A stretch of 64,000 nucleotides of DNA. It comes from JARRPM01 sp963765545 (GTDB lineage Bacteria > Pseudomonadota > Gammaproteobacteria > Pseudomonadales > Halieaceae). Position 1 is the first letter of the stretch, and each line of letters starts with the position of its first letter. Both the position numbers and the translations under genes were made by a program. This document shows positions 7,956 through 17,067 of this stretch, in pieces. The stretch lies in contig CAVXWW010000004.1 in NCBI GenBank assembly GCA_963765545.1, forward strand, positions 1,860,001 through 1,924,000, read 5' to 3'. The notes beneath the pieces are model-generated. The model did not search any database and was not told where the DNA came from. It worked only from the letters and a program-made list of their open reading frames with translations.

Positions 7956-9155
7956 CTACAATCCCAACACGTGCTTGGCAGTAACATTCTTTTGTACTTC
8001 ATCGGAGCCACCGTAAATCGAGGAGGCGCGCCCCCGGAAATACTGCTTCTGCGCAAAATCGGCAAAGTCATTCCCCAGTTGTGCCGGGCTCAAATCACCC
8101 TGCAGGGTCTGGCTGTAGTAGCCGGCCACATCCATGCGCAGCTCCTGTATCGTCTGCTGAATGGTCGTGCCCTGTAGCTTCAGCAGCGATGACTCCGGCC
8201 CGGGCATGCCGCCCTCAGCGGCTGAGGCCAGCACACGCAGTTCGGTGAACTCCAGTGCCATCAGGTCGATCTCAACATCGGCCAGGCGCTTGGCGAATAC
8301 CGGGTCTTCCAACAGGGTCTGGCCGCCATTAACTTCCGCGCGAGCCAACTCACGCAACTGCTCCAGGTTGCGCTTCGAATCAGCGACTTCGGCAATGGAC
8401 AGGCGCTCATGCACCAACAGGGACTTGGCATAGGTCCAGCCCTTGCCCTCTTCGCCGATACGGTTTTCCACAGGCACACGGGCGTTATCGAAGTGAACTT
8501 CATTCAGGTGATAAATACCGTCAATCGTCTCAATGGGATTCACAGTCACGCCGGGGGTCGTCATGTCGATCAGCAAAAAACTGATGCCGTCCTGCTTGCG
8601 GCCACTGTTGTCAGTCCGCACCAGGCAGAATATCCAGTCGGCGGCCTGGGCGAAGGAGGTCCAGATTTTGCTGCCGTTGACCACGTAGTGCTCACCAGAG
8701 CCGTCGCCATCACGCTCGGCCTTGCACTGCAGTGAAGCCAGGTCGGAACCCGCACCGGGTTCAGAGTAACCCTGGCACCACCAGTCATCGCTGTTGAGAA
8801 TACGGGGCAGAAAGCGTGCCTTCTGCTCATTGGTGCCATAGGTGTATATCACCGGGGCCACCATGGTCACGCCAAAGGGAATCGGCGCGGGGGCACCCGC
8901 CTTGCCGCGCTCGGCACTGAAAATAAAGTGCTGGGTGACACTCCAATCCTGGCCACCGTATTCAACCGGCCAGCCGGGCGCCATCCATCCCTTCGTATTG
9001 AGGCGGCGTTGATATTCAATCATGCCCGCTTTGAGCGTAGGTGATGATTCGGCCCCGTGTAACATCGCCTTCAATTCAACATCCATCACGTTGGCGAAGA
9101 ACTGTTGAACCTCTGCCTGAAAGGCGAGTTCCTCGTCGGTAAATCTGATATCCAT
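7956..9155 (-). CDS. Acyl-CoA dehydrogenase, large-subunit type (399 aa)
   Basis: Full-length acyl-CoA dehydrogenase beginning DIRFTDEELAFQAEVQQFF, with the beta-domain motif WCQGYSEPGAGSDLASLQCKA and C-terminal SSIYGGSDEVQKNVTAKHVLGL. The ATG at 9155 has AGGAG seven bases upstream; a longer upstream reading would run through a palindromic repeat and is rejected. It resembles PimC-like large subunits and probably pairs with the product of 6770-7933 as an FAD-containing heteromer. Upstream in the same operon is a dehalogenase-like hydrolase. Confidence 0.92.
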   Translation of the reverse strand: MDIRFTDEELAFQAEVQQFFANVMDVELKAMLHGAESSPTLKAGMIEYQRRLNTKGWMAPGWPVEYGGQDWSVTQHFIFSAERGKAGAPAPIPFGVTMVAPVIYTYGTNEQKARFLPRILNSDDWWCQGYSEPGAGSDLASLQCKAERDGDGSGEHYVVNGSKIWTSFAQAADWIFCLVRTDNSGRKQDGISFLLIDMTTPGVTVNPIETIDGIYHLNEVHFDNARVPVENRIGEEGKGWTYAKSLLVHERLSIAEVADSKRNLEQLRELARAEVNGGQTLLEDPVFAKRLADVEIDLMALEFTELRVLASAAEGGMPGPESSLLKLQGTTIQQTIQELRMDVAGYYSQTLQGDLSPAQLGNDFADFAQKQYFRGRASSIYGGSDEVQKNVTAKHVLGL

Positions 9156-9174
9156 GACTAACTCCTGTTTAATT

Positions 9175-9208
9175 GGGACAGACCACATGTTAACCGTGGT
9201 CAGCCCCC
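9175..9208. repeat. Palindromic intergenic repeat, copy 4
   Basis: GGGACAGACCAC (9175-9186) faces CGTGGTCAGCCCCC (9195-9208). It overlaps the end of the dehalogenase gene and lies before the dehydrogenase start, inside the predicted operon. Minus-strand transcription would meet it between the two genes. Confidence 0.75.
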
Positions 9209-10222
9209 TTTTTTGATATCCAATATTGCCTGCACACACTGCTGTGGCTGGTCCTGCTGCACAAAATGCCCCGCGGGGCTGATCGTTCGGTGTTTGACAC
9301 CCAGGCAGCCCGGTACTTTTTTAAGGAAAGGCTTATCACCGCCGGCAGTCACCGGGTCGTCGTCAGCGAAGGCACACATGAAGGGCTTATCGAACTGCTT
9401 GAGCACTTCCCAGGCGGCCTTGTTTTCCGCTACTTCCGGCTCGTCGGGAAACAAGGGCACCAGCGAAGGAAAGCGGCGCGCGCCCGCCAGGTAGGACTCG
9501 TCGGGGTAAGGTGCGTTATAGGCGGCTTTCTCCCCATCGGATAGGGGCGCGGCGTTGCTGACAAGGTCGATCACTTCGCCAGGGCGCAAAATTTCGGAGC
9601 TTACGGCGCAGAACTTGCGCCAGTAAAGGAATCCGGGAACGCCGGAGGGGCCGCCCTCGAAGGCACCGCGAAAACATGCTTCCAACTCTGTCGCCTTTGG
9701 AACCGGCAGGGTCTTGTATGCCTCTTTTGCCAGTGCCGAGAACGCCTCAGGTACAGGCCCCGTGGGCAAGCCGCCGTTGGCCAGCACCACCCCGGCGAAT
9801 CGTTCCGGAAATGCAGTGACCAGGCGCAGGCCGATAAGGCTGCCCCAGTCCTGGCAAAAAACTGTAATGCCGCTTACATCCAATCGGGTCAGCCAGTCAC
9901 TCATCCAGGCGACATGGCGGGCATATGTATAGTCCTCGTGCCGGGTGGGCTTGTCTGAACGCCCAAACCCCACCAGGTCCGGCGCAATGACCCGGAAGCC
10001 CGCCTCCACCAGCGGTGGGATCATGTGCCGGTACAGGTAACTCCAGGCGGGCTGGCCGTGCAGCAGCAACACCACGTCGCCATCAGTTGCACCCTCATCC
10101 AGATAGTGGATCCGCAACGTTCCGCCCTCGGTATCGTTTACCTGCAGGTAGTTGGGCTGGAAGGCGTAATCAACCAGGTTGGCAAATCGCTCGTCGGGTG
10201 TACGTATAGATTCCATTTTCAA
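9200..10222 (-). CDS. Haloalkane dehalogenase-like alpha/beta hydrolase (340 aa)
   Basis: An alpha/beta hydrolase with the haloalkane dehalogenase (HLD-I type) pattern. Oxyanion region is HGQPAWSYLYRHMIPPL; nucleophile motif FCQDWGSLIGLR (D125 followed by halide-binding W126); acid in FADDDPVT (D289); histidine in SPAGHFVQQ (H319). All expected catalytic residues are present. It would hydrolyse a carbon-halogen bond, or act on a related substrate, in the cytosol. Start is ambiguous: TTG at 10222 is five bases after AGGAG, whereas ATG at 10216 is eleven away. It is the first gene of the long minus operon and diverges from the TonB receptor across operator site B. Confidence 0.88.
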   Translation of the reverse strand: MKMESIRTPDERFANLVDYAFQPNYLQVNDTEGGTLRIHYLDEGATDGDVVLLLHGQPAWSYLYRHMIPPLVEAGFRVIAPDLVGFGRSDKPTRHEDYTYARHVAWMSDWLTRLDVSGITVFCQDWGSLIGLRLVTAFPERFAGVVLANGGLPTGPVPEAFSALAKEAYKTLPVPKATELEACFRGAFEGGPSGVPGFLYWRKFCAVSSEILRPGEVIDLVSNAAPLSDGEKAAYNAPYPDESYLAGARRFPSLVPLFPDEPEVAENKAAWEVLKQFDKPFMCAFADDDPVTAGGDKPFLKKVPGCLGVKHRTISPAGHFVQQDQPQQCVQAILDIKKGG

Positions 10223-10324
10223 ATAATCTCCTGGCCGTTAACTCAGCCCTACAGACACTGCAGGCCATGATTTGGGATGCTCTGAATGGTTTGTTTGCTT
10301 TTTCATTTATATTTACATATGCTG

Positions 10325-10354
10325 TGCCATTACCTTATGGCATAAGTTATGTCT
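10325..10354. promoter_or_regulatory. Candidate TetR operators, overlapping sites B1 and B2
   Basis: B1 is TGCCATTACCTTATGGCA (10325-10342), a perfect 6-bp inverted repeat with a 6-base spacer. B2 is TGGCATAAGTTATGTCT (10338-10354), which differs from the sites at 17002 and 20092 mainly in the spacer and final base. A further inverted repeat TTATGT-N7-ACATAA follows at 10347-10365. The block lies between the dehalogenase operon and the divergent TonB receptor gene. Confidence 0.65.
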
Positions 10355-10383
10355 TTTCAACATAAATATAAAGGAGATTCTCG

Positions 10384-12606
10384 GTGAACAGAAAGAACTC
10401 ATTTGCAATAGCCATCGCCCTGGCCATCACCGCCACCGAGGGCTATGCCCAGGCAATACTGGAAGAGGTGATGGTGACTGCCACCAAGCGGCCTGAGAGC
10501 CTGCAGGATATCCCTGTGACCGTGACCGTATTCAATTCGGAAACTATTCAGGAGGCCGGTATCAATAATGCCGAGGACCTGGCCATCCTGACCCCAAGTC
10601 TCAATATCAACAGCAACCTCAGCCCGTTTAACGCCAGACTGACAATACGCGGGGTGGGCACGGCGCAGACGGACCCTGCCCTGGAGCCATCCGTGGGTAT
10701 GTTTATCGACGGCGTATTCCTGGGCCGCTCGGGCCTGGGCATGTCAGACCTGACCGATATCCAGCGTATCGAGGTACTGCAGGGACCCCAGGGTACACTC
10801 TACGGAAAAAACACCAATGCCGGGGCCGTGGTGGTGATCACCAAGGCGCCGAACATGGAAGAGTTTGAAGGCTACCTGGAGGCCTCGGCCGGGAATTACT
10901 CCATGGGCAAGATAACGGGGGCCATCTCGGGTCCGCTATCTGACACCCTGGCATATCGTCTGTCGGGGAATGCGGAACAACGTGATGGCTATTATGATAA
11001 CGGCGGTGGCGATGACCTAAACGATGCTGACAACTGGAACGTGAGGGGCAAGCTGTTGTGGGAACCCACCGACGACCTCAGCCTGTTGTTAGATGGCAGC
11101 CATGTGGACCGCGACACAACCTGCTGTGGCGCCGACTCCGTGCAGAGCGATTCTGTAAACACCGAGCTGGCAAATCAGGGCCTGGCACAGGATAAGAACG
11201 ATCCCTACGATTACGATATCGCCGTCGATCTAGACAGCCGTTTTAAACTTGAGTCCGACACGTTAGCGCTCACTGCCGACTATGATCAAACCTGGGGCTC
11301 GATAAAATCGATCACAGCCTGGAATGACTATGACTATACAAGCAGTACCGATGTCGATCGTTCGCAGCTGGACATCTTAGCCATCAGAAATGATAAATAC
11401 TCCGGCGACAGCTTGTCACAGGAACTCAGGCTGTCCTCAGAATTGGGGGACCAGCTGGACTACCAGTTGGGCCTGTTCTATTACGATCAAACCACCAAAC
11501 GCGGGGATGGTTCACCCTACGTTTTTATCGGTGAGGACTTCCTGACCATAGCAGGTCAACAGGACCTGCCGTTTCCGTTGCCCATCAACCTCCTGGCGCA
11601 ACCGGGTGATACCGTCAGCAGCAAAATAAAGCTTGAAACCGAAACATTTGCCATCTTCGGTCAGACAACCTGGCACGTCGGGGACCGCTGGCACCTGAAA
11701 GGTGGCCTGCGCTGGACCGATGAGGAGAAAAAGGCAGACTTGTACTCCAGAAATGATTCTACCGCGGCTTCCCAGGAACTCATCGGCAGATCCCTGCTGG
11801 ACTCTATCACGACCCCTATTGATGCAAACTTAAAGCGCAGCAGTGACAACGTCGATTGGTTGCTCAGCGCCAGTGTGGATATCGGCGACGACACCATGGC
11901 ATTTGCCACCGCGGCGACGGGGTCCAAGTCCGGTGGTTTTAATAGCGTTAGCGGCACGCCCGAGGACAGGGCTTTCGACGACGAGGACACCATGAGCTAC
12001 GAGTTGGGCGTGAAGTCGACGTTGCTTGATGCAACCCTTCGAATTCACGCCACGGCTTTCTACACCGAGATCGACGACTACCAGTCCCAACAACAGCTGG
12101 AAAGTGGTGCCGGTACCTTTGTCAGCAATTTCGGTACCGTAGAGACTTCCGGCCTGGATTTTTACCTCGAAGCAGTGCCGCTACCGAACCTGACAATTAG
12201 CGCCGGCCTGCTTTACATGCACAAGTATGAAGTAACCGATGGCCCCGACAAGGGGCTGGAGCTTCCCTTCACCGCCGAATACAGCGGCAACCTCGCGGCA
12301 ACATTGGTCTTCCCACTGGCCGACGGCGCCATCTACACCAGAGCGGATTACAGCTACATGGATGATCACTCCACCAATGTGGCGAGTGAAGCGAATTTAC
12401 AGCCAAAGGATTTCGACGACCGCAACCTGGTGAATTTGAAAGTGGGCTGGCGCAACGAGCAGTGGAACGTCTCGGTCTGGGGTAAGAATATCACCGATGA
12501 CGAATACGCCAGTCAAACGGTTGTAGCCTTTCCCTTCAGTGACATGGATGCATACTTCCTGGCACCACCGCGGACCTACGGCGCCACCCTCCGATATGAT
12601 TTCTAG
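10384..12606 (+). CDS. TonB-dependent outer-membrane receptor (740 aa)
   Basis: It has a signal peptide (FAIAIALAITATEGYAQA), a TonB-box-like stretch (LEEVMVTATKR), a plug domain with RIEVLQGPQGTLYGKN and NAGAVVVITKAP, then a beta-barrel ending in an aromatic residue (YGATLRYDF). The start is GTG at 10384, seven bases after AAGGAG. It should import a scarce or bulky substrate across the outer membrane using TonB energy. The catabolic operon diverging from the same regulatory region suggests that this is the uptake gate for its substrate. A fragment of a close paralogue lies at 44997-45255. Confidence 0.95.
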   Translation: MNRKNSFAIAIALAITATEGYAQAILEEVMVTATKRPESLQDIPVTVTVFNSETIQEAGINNAEDLAILTPSLNINSNLSPFNARLTIRGVGTAQTDPALEPSVGMFIDGVFLGRSGLGMSDLTDIQRIEVLQGPQGTLYGKNTNAGAVVVITKAPNMEEFEGYLEASAGNYSMGKITGAISGPLSDTLAYRLSGNAEQRDGYYDNGGGDDLNDADNWNVRGKLLWEPTDDLSLLLDGSHVDRDTTCCGADSVQSDSVNTELANQGLAQDKNDPYDYDIAVDLDSRFKLESDTLALTADYDQTWGSIKSITAWNDYDYTSSTDVDRSQLDILAIRNDKYSGDSLSQELRLSSELGDQLDYQLGLFYYDQTTKRGDGSPYVFIGEDFLTIAGQQDLPFPLPINLLAQPGDTVSSKIKLETETFAIFGQTTWHVGDRWHLKGGLRWTDEEKKADLYSRNDSTAASQELIGRSLLDSITTPIDANLKRSSDNVDWLLSASVDIGDDTMAFATAATGSKSGGFNSVSGTPEDRAFDDEDTMSYELGVKSTLLDATLRIHATAFYTEIDDYQSQQQLESGAGTFVSNFGTVETSGLDFYLEAVPLPNLTISAGLLYMHKYEVTDGPDKGLELPFTAEYSGNLAATLVFPLADGAIYTRADYSYMDDHSTNVASEANLQPKDFDDRNLVNLKVGWRNEQWNVSVWGKNITDDEYASQTVVAFPFSDMDAYFLAPPRTYGATLRYDF

Positions 12607-12620
12607 GCAGAGCAACTTTC

Positions 12621-12682
12621 GGGGACCAGGTCCAGCATTTCAACGTTGATCATAGCGACGTTGCAATACTGGACCTGACCCC
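12621..12682. repeat. Palindromic intergenic repeat, copy 5 (variant core)
   Basis: GGGGACCAGGTCCAG at the left pairs with CTGGACCTGACCCC at the right (ending 12682). The arms extend toward AACG/CGTT for a ~25-bp imperfect stem. It lies between convergent genes (10384 plus, 12691 minus). The core differs from the GGGACAGACCAC copies but the outer end is the same. Confidence 0.7.
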
Positions 12683-12690
12683 ATCTGTAG

Positions 12691-13818
12691 CTAATCCCAG
12701 ACCTCCAGGTTGTCTGAGCGCACGATGCGGCGATCGAGAGCAGCGGTGAGAATCTGCGTCATGCCGCAGCCGGACAGCAGCGCGTCCGCATCGGCCTTTT
12801 CATCACCAGACAGTGCGGCGTAGCTGTCCTGTACTCGCTGCAGAAGGTAAAAGCGGTGGGGCTGGGCCAGGGCATTGATGGTTTTGCCGCGCAGGGTGAA
12901 CCCGGCGGCACCGATGGCCTGTGCCAGTCGCCCCACTGCCGCTGAGCCGGCTTCGGGCTGGTTTTCCGCCAGCCAGGAATTGATGAATTCTGCCGCCGCG
13001 AGTGTTTCGGGGACAAAATCTTCCGCCAATACCCGCAATACCGCCACCAGTGTGTCAGGCACGGTATCGTCCGCCAGGAGATCGGTCCCGGCATTGAAAT
13101 ACTCGGGGGCGTCCTGGTCGGCGCGGTTCATTCGCTCCACCCATCGGTACACCCGGGTGGCGCGTTGCTGCATCAGCCGAGCCGGGTGAGGATCGCGGCC
13201 CAGGTGCGCATACATCGGCGCCAGCAGTCCGAAATCGCCAACACAGGGGCGCCAGCCCAAAAGGTAAGGGTAATGCTCAAAGTGGGCATTTAGGGCGTCA
13301 AGATACTCAAAGTACAAGGCCTCCACCACCTCCTGACTTTGCTCGGTCACACCGAAAACCATCCCTGCGTGGCGCATGCGATTCATCATCGCCTCAGTTT
13401 TCTCCTCCCGCTCGGGCGTATCCCGCTGCGAGTGGAGGAAGTGATAGCGCACGAACTCAAGGTTGTCCTCCGGGAAGTTCCAACGGTAGTGCATGGCCGG
13501 CCTCAGCAGACCGTCGGTGCCAATCACATCGAACAGGGCGCTAATAATTTGCTGGCGCGGCCCCGCCGGGCGACAGGGCCGGCCATTGGCCGCCTCGAAA
13601 TGTTCGATAATCGCGGCGCCGTCGCGAATCACCTCGCCTTCCGGTGTTACCAGGGTGGGAATGGTCGCCAGCTTGCCTTTGGGGAGCACTTCCGCCTTGA
13701 AACTCTCGTGCCCGGTGGACAGTTCGCGAAATGGGATACCCTGCTTGATCAGGTAACTGCGCGCGCGGCCGGAATATAACGAGTGGGTGATAGCATAAAG
13801 CCTGTGTTCTACGGTCAT
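12691..13818 (-). CDS. Glutathione S-transferase-like protein (375 aa)
   Basis: The N-terminal thioredoxin-like domain (LYAITHSLYSGRARSYLIKQGIPF; KLATIPTLVTPEGEVIRDGAAIIEHFE with the cis-Pro and substrate-contact region) is followed by a long helical domain (YPYLLGWRPCVGDFGLLAPMYAHLG). At 375 residues it is oversized and resembles the GSTs at 1-810 and 965-2008. Its ATG overlaps the stop of the sulfatase at 13815 (ATGA), so the two are co-translated. Probable glutathione-dependent step in the same pathway; substrate unknown. Confidence 0.85.
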   Translation of the reverse strand: MTVEHRLYAITHSLYSGRARSYLIKQGIPFRELSTGHESFKAEVLPKGKLATIPTLVTPEGEVIRDGAAIIEHFEAANGRPCRPAGPRQQIISALFDVIGTDGLLRPAMHYRWNFPEDNLEFVRYHFLHSQRDTPEREEKTEAMMNRMRHAGMVFGVTEQSQEVVEALYFEYLDALNAHFEHYPYLLGWRPCVGDFGLLAPMYAHLGRDPHPARLMQQRATRVYRWVERMNRADQDAPEYFNAGTDLLADDTVPDTLVAVLRVLAEDFVPETLAAAEFINSWLAENQPEAGSAAVGRLAQAIGAAGFTLRGKTINALAQPHRFYLLQRVQDSYAALSGDEKADADALLSGCGMTQILTAALDRRIVRSDNLEVWD

Positions 13819-15629
13819 TGCCTGTTGATCCTCCTCATACGGTAAGCAACATAAAATGGCAGCAGAACCAGCACCGTTAAAAACAACACCAGTAGTGGCG
13901 TGCGCAGCATTCCATGCAGTGTATTGACCACCAGTTGTCGGTAGTTATCGAAGCCCGGCGCTACCGGCAGCACCTTATTCTGTCTGGCATACTGTTCGTA
14001 GGCCGAGAGCATCTGCTGCAGGCGAGCGGGCATCTCGCTCGCCAGATCACGACTTTCACCCGGGTCTTCGACGATATTGAACAACCGCCACTGGTCGTCT
14101 CCCAGCGGACCGCGGTTGAAAACAATTTTGTAGTCACCCTGGAACAGGGCCGCGTGTCCAGCCAACTCATAGCCCACCGACTCCCCCGGCCCGTATACCC
14201 GGTCAGCCGGGTTCAGCAACAAAGGTGCGAGATCACGGCCTACCATCGCCTCGACTGGCCGCCCGCCGTGACGCTCGCCCGGTGCCGGCACGCCGGTAAG
14301 AGACAGAATTGTCGGCGTAATGTCAGTTACATAGGAAAACGCATGGCTGAGGACCCCCCTGGCCGGCAGCGTTTGACCGGCGATGATCAGCGGCACGCGC
14401 ATCCCCCCCTCCCCGACGTAAAATTTGTAGTAGGCCAGGGGGCTGGCCGCAGCACTGGCGAAACTCGGGCTGATGGTATTGTAACTGCCTTTGAGCCCAA
14501 GGGTTTCGTAGTCGGTCTGGTAGCCCAGGGAAGACGTCATCCTGCGCGTGGGAAGATCCAGCGGATCTGCCGGACCACTGGCTTCCGCGCCGTTGTCGGA
14601 AGTAAATATAAACAGCGTGTTGTCGTACTGACCGGTCTCTTTGAGATAGGCGACCAGGCGACCCATATGAAAATCCATCGCCTCGACCATCCCGGCATAT
14701 ACCGCCATGCGCTTGGACTCATAACGACGTTGCTCATCATTTAGCGAATCCCAGTCGCCCGTAGTTGGCATACGCACTATGCCGGCATCTTCTTTTACAA
14801 TGCCCAGTTCTATCGCTCTTTTCCGCCGCTGTTCGCGCAACGCATCCCAGCCGCTGTCGTATACACCCATGTACGGATCAATAAACGCCTGCGGCGCCTG
14901 CACCGGGATATGCACGGCCTGGAACGGCAGGTAAGCGAAAAACGGACGGCCATCTTCAATATTACTATCGATAAACTCAATGCTCTTGTCGACCAGGAAT
15001 CGGGACGAGTAGAAGTCTTCGGGGAGTTCATACTCTTCGCCGTCCGCATACCAGTTGGCCTTGTCGTACAGTGGAATGTAGGGGCGCTGCTCCCAGTTGT
15101 CCGCGCCGGAATCGGCTAGCGCCAGGGTCCGTTCAAAGCCGCGCTGGCTGGGTAACTTGCCCGGCGCCACACCGAGATGCCATTTTCCGGCCATGTAGGT
15201 GTGGTAGCCCGCCTCTTCCAACAGCGTCGCCACGGTGACAACATTGTTACCCAGCACACCCTGGTAATGGGCATGACGCCGCTGCTCGGGCGACAGCATT
15301 TCAGGAATATTCGGCACGCCCGCCAGATGATTGTCAACGCCAGTCAGGAGCATGGCCCGCGCCGGAGCGCAATTCGCCGCCGTGTGGTAATTGGTAAAGC
15401 GCACACCCTCCCGGGCCAGGCCATCGAGCGTGGGCGTATTGATTTCGCTGCCGTATGATCCGAGGTCGGTAAAACCAAGGTCGTCAGCCAGAACGAGGAC
15501 GATATTGGGCCGCTCTACATCGGTTCGAGTCTGTGGCGGAGCGTTCTCCGACTCCTCAGCGTGCCCCCAGGCCGCGAAAAGTAACGCCGCGGCCACGACC
15601 GCGGGTAAAGCTGCTCTGGAAACCACCAC
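13815..15629 (-). CDS. Sulfatase with C-terminal membrane anchor (604 aa)
   Basis: The N-terminal signal (LPAVVAAALLFAAWGHAE) is followed by IVLVLADDLGFTDLGSYG (metal site) and the signature AANCAPARAMLLTG. C87 is the predicted formylglycine precursor; the motif is CAPAR rather than CAPSR. VGYELAGHAALFQGDYKIV is typical of large arylsulfatases. A terminal hydrophobic segment (TPLLVLFLTVLVLLPFYVAY) followed by basic residues should anchor it in the inner membrane facing the periplasm. The start is a GTG directly after the stop of the 15630 gene. It is distinct from the 2831 sulfatase, so the island encodes two different sulfatases. Confidence 0.92.
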   Translation of the reverse strand: MVVSRAALPAVVAAALLFAAWGHAEESENAPPQTRTDVERPNIVLVLADDLGFTDLGSYGSEINTPTLDGLAREGVRFTNYHTAANCAPARAMLLTGVDNHLAGVPNIPEMLSPEQRRHAHYQGVLGNNVVTVATLLEEAGYHTYMAGKWHLGVAPGKLPSQRGFERTLALADSGADNWEQRPYIPLYDKANWYADGEEYELPEDFYSSRFLVDKSIEFIDSNIEDGRPFFAYLPFQAVHIPVQAPQAFIDPYMGVYDSGWDALREQRRKRAIELGIVKEDAGIVRMPTTGDWDSLNDEQRRYESKRMAVYAGMVEAMDFHMGRLVAYLKETGQYDNTLFIFTSDNGAEASGPADPLDLPTRRMTSSLGYQTDYETLGLKGSYNTISPSFASAAASPLAYYKFYVGEGGMRVPLIIAGQTLPARGVLSHAFSYVTDITPTILSLTGVPAPGERHGGRPVEAMVGRDLAPLLLNPADRVYGPGESVGYELAGHAALFQGDYKIVFNRGPLGDDQWRLFNIVEDPGESRDLASEMPARLQQMLSAYEQYARQNKVLPVAPGFDNYRQLVVNTLHGMLRTPLLVLFLTVLVLLPFYVAYRMRRINRQ

Positions 15630-16004
15630 TCAGGGTTCCCGGGCCAACCGTCGTGAGGCAATCACGAGGATAAATGTCACCAGAATCTCCACCCCGATCT
15701 GGGGTGCCAGAACGGCGTCATGAAACAGCCAGGCGATCACCCGGCCGATTGCCGTCAAAAAGAGCAACAGGGCCGGCGGGTAATACCAGGTGCGACGGCC
15801 GCTCACCAGAGCAGCCAGCATGCAGATACCCAGGGTCAGGAAAAAGCCTGACATGTCGCCCACCTGCGAGCTGAGCCCCAGCCCCTCGCCCAGCACCAGC
15901 CCGAACTCAGGGGCGATGCCCGCTGGAGCCACCAGCCAGCGAACACCGGTGACGATAAAGAGGATGGCCGGCAACAGAACCAGCAGTCCAAGTATCTTGT
16001 TCAT
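15630..16004 (-). CDS. Small four-helix membrane protein (124 aa)
   Basis: Four hydrophobic segments: ILGLLVLLPAILFIVTGVRWLV, GFFLTLGICMLAALVSG, YPPALLLFLTAIGRVIAWLF, and IGVEILVTFILVIA. The layout is like DUF4345-type small membrane proteins, but the assignment is tentative. ATG 16004 is preferred over one at 16025, which has no ribosome-binding site and lies in a repeat. It abuts the sulfatase start, so it is probably translated with it. Function unknown. Confidence 0.7.
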   Translation of the reverse strand: MNKILGLLVLLPAILFIVTGVRWLVAPAGIAPEFGLVLGEGLGLSSQVGDMSGFFLTLGICMLAALVSGRRTWYYPPALLLFLTAIGRVIAWLFHDAVLAPQIGVEILVTFILVIASRRLAREP

Positions 16005-16026
16005 AGTGATCTCACTTTTGTTCATT

Positions 16027-16067
16027 GGGGTCAGACCGCGCCATCCATTTAATCGTGGTCTGTCCCC
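16027..16067. repeat. Palindromic intergenic repeat, copy 6
   Basis: GGGGTCAGACCGCG (16027-16040) faces CGTGGTCTGTCCCC (16054-16067). It lies between the DJ-1 gene and the small membrane protein gene in the second minus operon. Confidence 0.78.
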
Positions 16068-16073
16068 TATTTA

Positions 16074-16928
16074 CTATTGAGTCCGCGCGGCCAGTACCTG
16101 CATCATCGCGTGGGATGTCTCGAGGCCGGAGTTCTGGTTCTGGCCGGTGACAAAGCGCTGCTCGTCATCGACGGTAACATGGGTGGCAAAAAAATCCCTG
16201 AATGCGGTCTGGCTTTCGTATACAACGCCCGCGTCCCGCAATGCCGTCTCCGGGTGCAGCGGTGTTATCTCTATGCCGAGTTCCTTGATCTGCTTGTCGG
16301 TCACTCCGGTCATACGGCGCCCGGCGATCAGCAGCTTGCCGTCGCGGGCGCGAGCGTTCACCAATCCCAGTACGCCATGGCATACACCGCCAATTACAGC
16401 AGCCTTGTCACCGTAGTAGGACTCGCTCACCTTCGCCGCCAACTCGGGGGATTGCGCCAGATCGTAGGCTGCGCCCCAGCCACCTGATATGAAGACAATG
16501 TCGTACTGGTCGATATCCACTTGGGAAACAGGAATGGAATTCTTCACCTTGGCCTGGGCGATGGCGTCATTGAGGTAGCGCTCGTCTTCCGGCGACTTGA
16601 TCATGAACTGCAAAGTCTGGGGGTCAATGGGGATTTCACCGCCCTGGATACTGGCAATGTCCACCTCCATGCCACCGTCGAGGAACGTATAGTAGGGGTG
16701 GGTAAACTCAGAGGCCATCACCCCGGTGGCCGGGCCCTCGGTTTCCCCAGGCGCCGCCAGCACGCTGTGGCTGGTGGTGATAATCAGGGCACGCATGCCC
16801 GGTAGTGTTGTGGTCGGCCCGGTGTATTCGGGATGCAGGCCGGCCTTGTGCAGAATCGTCGGCAGTGACAGCAGCAATACCCCGACCAGGGCCAGCAGTA
16901 CAACGGCGGCGGTAAGTAACTTCTTCAT
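16074..16928 (-). CDS. DJ-1/PfpI family protein with N-terminal membrane anchor (284 aa)
   Basis: A hydrophobic N-terminus (LTAAVVLLALVGVLLLSLP, ~5-23) precedes a DJ-1/PfpI domain. The core has IVFISGGWGAAYDL and the nucleophile elbow IGGVCHGVLG (C183, H184), as in Hsp31-like class I amidotransferase-fold proteins. Family members act as glyoxalases, deglycases, hydratases or chaperones; export or anchoring is less usual. It is first gene of the 16928-12691 operon, divergent from the metallo-hydrolase at 17068 across operator site C. The specific reaction is unknown. Confidence 0.85.
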   Translation of the reverse strand: MKKLLTAAVVLLALVGVLLLSLPTILHKAGLHPEYTGPTTTLPGMRALIITTSHSVLAAPGETEGPATGVMASEFTHPYYTFLDGGMEVDIASIQGGEIPIDPQTLQFMIKSPEDERYLNDAIAQAKVKNSIPVSQVDIDQYDIVFISGGWGAAYDLAQSPELAAKVSESYYGDKAAVIGGVCHGVLGLVNARARDGKLLIAGRRMTGVTDKQIKELGIEITPLHPETALRDAGVVYESQTAFRDFFATHVTVDDEQRFVTGQNQNSGLETSHAMMQVLAARTQ

Positions 16929-17001
16929 AACAGGGTTTCCTTAATAAAAAACTATTACAGACGGTGCCACAGCAGGTTCTCGCACTGACTTAATATTAAT
17001 T

Positions 17002-17024
17002 TGACATTAATTATGCCATATAAT
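17002..17024. promoter_or_regulatory. Candidate TetR operator, site C, with -10 box
   Basis: TGACATTAATTATGCCA (17002-17018) is an inverted repeat; on the minus strand it reads TGGCATAATTAATGTCA, the best match to the proposed consensus. It directly abuts a perfect TATAAT (17019-17024) suitable for plus-strand transcription of the gene at 17068, though the matching -35 is poor. Binding here could repress both the metallo-hydrolase gene and the divergent DJ-1/sulfatase operon. Confidence 0.65.
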
Positions 17025-17067
17025 ACGTTCAGCCATCAATCACTCCACCCTCATTGAGAACACGACC

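Noticed and set aside
7956..9239. Longer start of the large acyl-CoA dehydrogenase
   Set aside because: The extension runs through a palindromic repeat and the end of the dehalogenase gene; ATG 9155 has an ideal ribosome-binding site.
13914..14744. 276-codon plus-strand reading
   Set aside because: Antisense to the sulfatase at 13815, which carries the full family motifs.
2007..16067. Treating all GGGACAGACCAC hairpins as intrinsic terminators
   Set aside because: Several copies lie within tightly spaced co-directional genes and lack a U-run on the transcript's 3' side; a repeat family is the better description.
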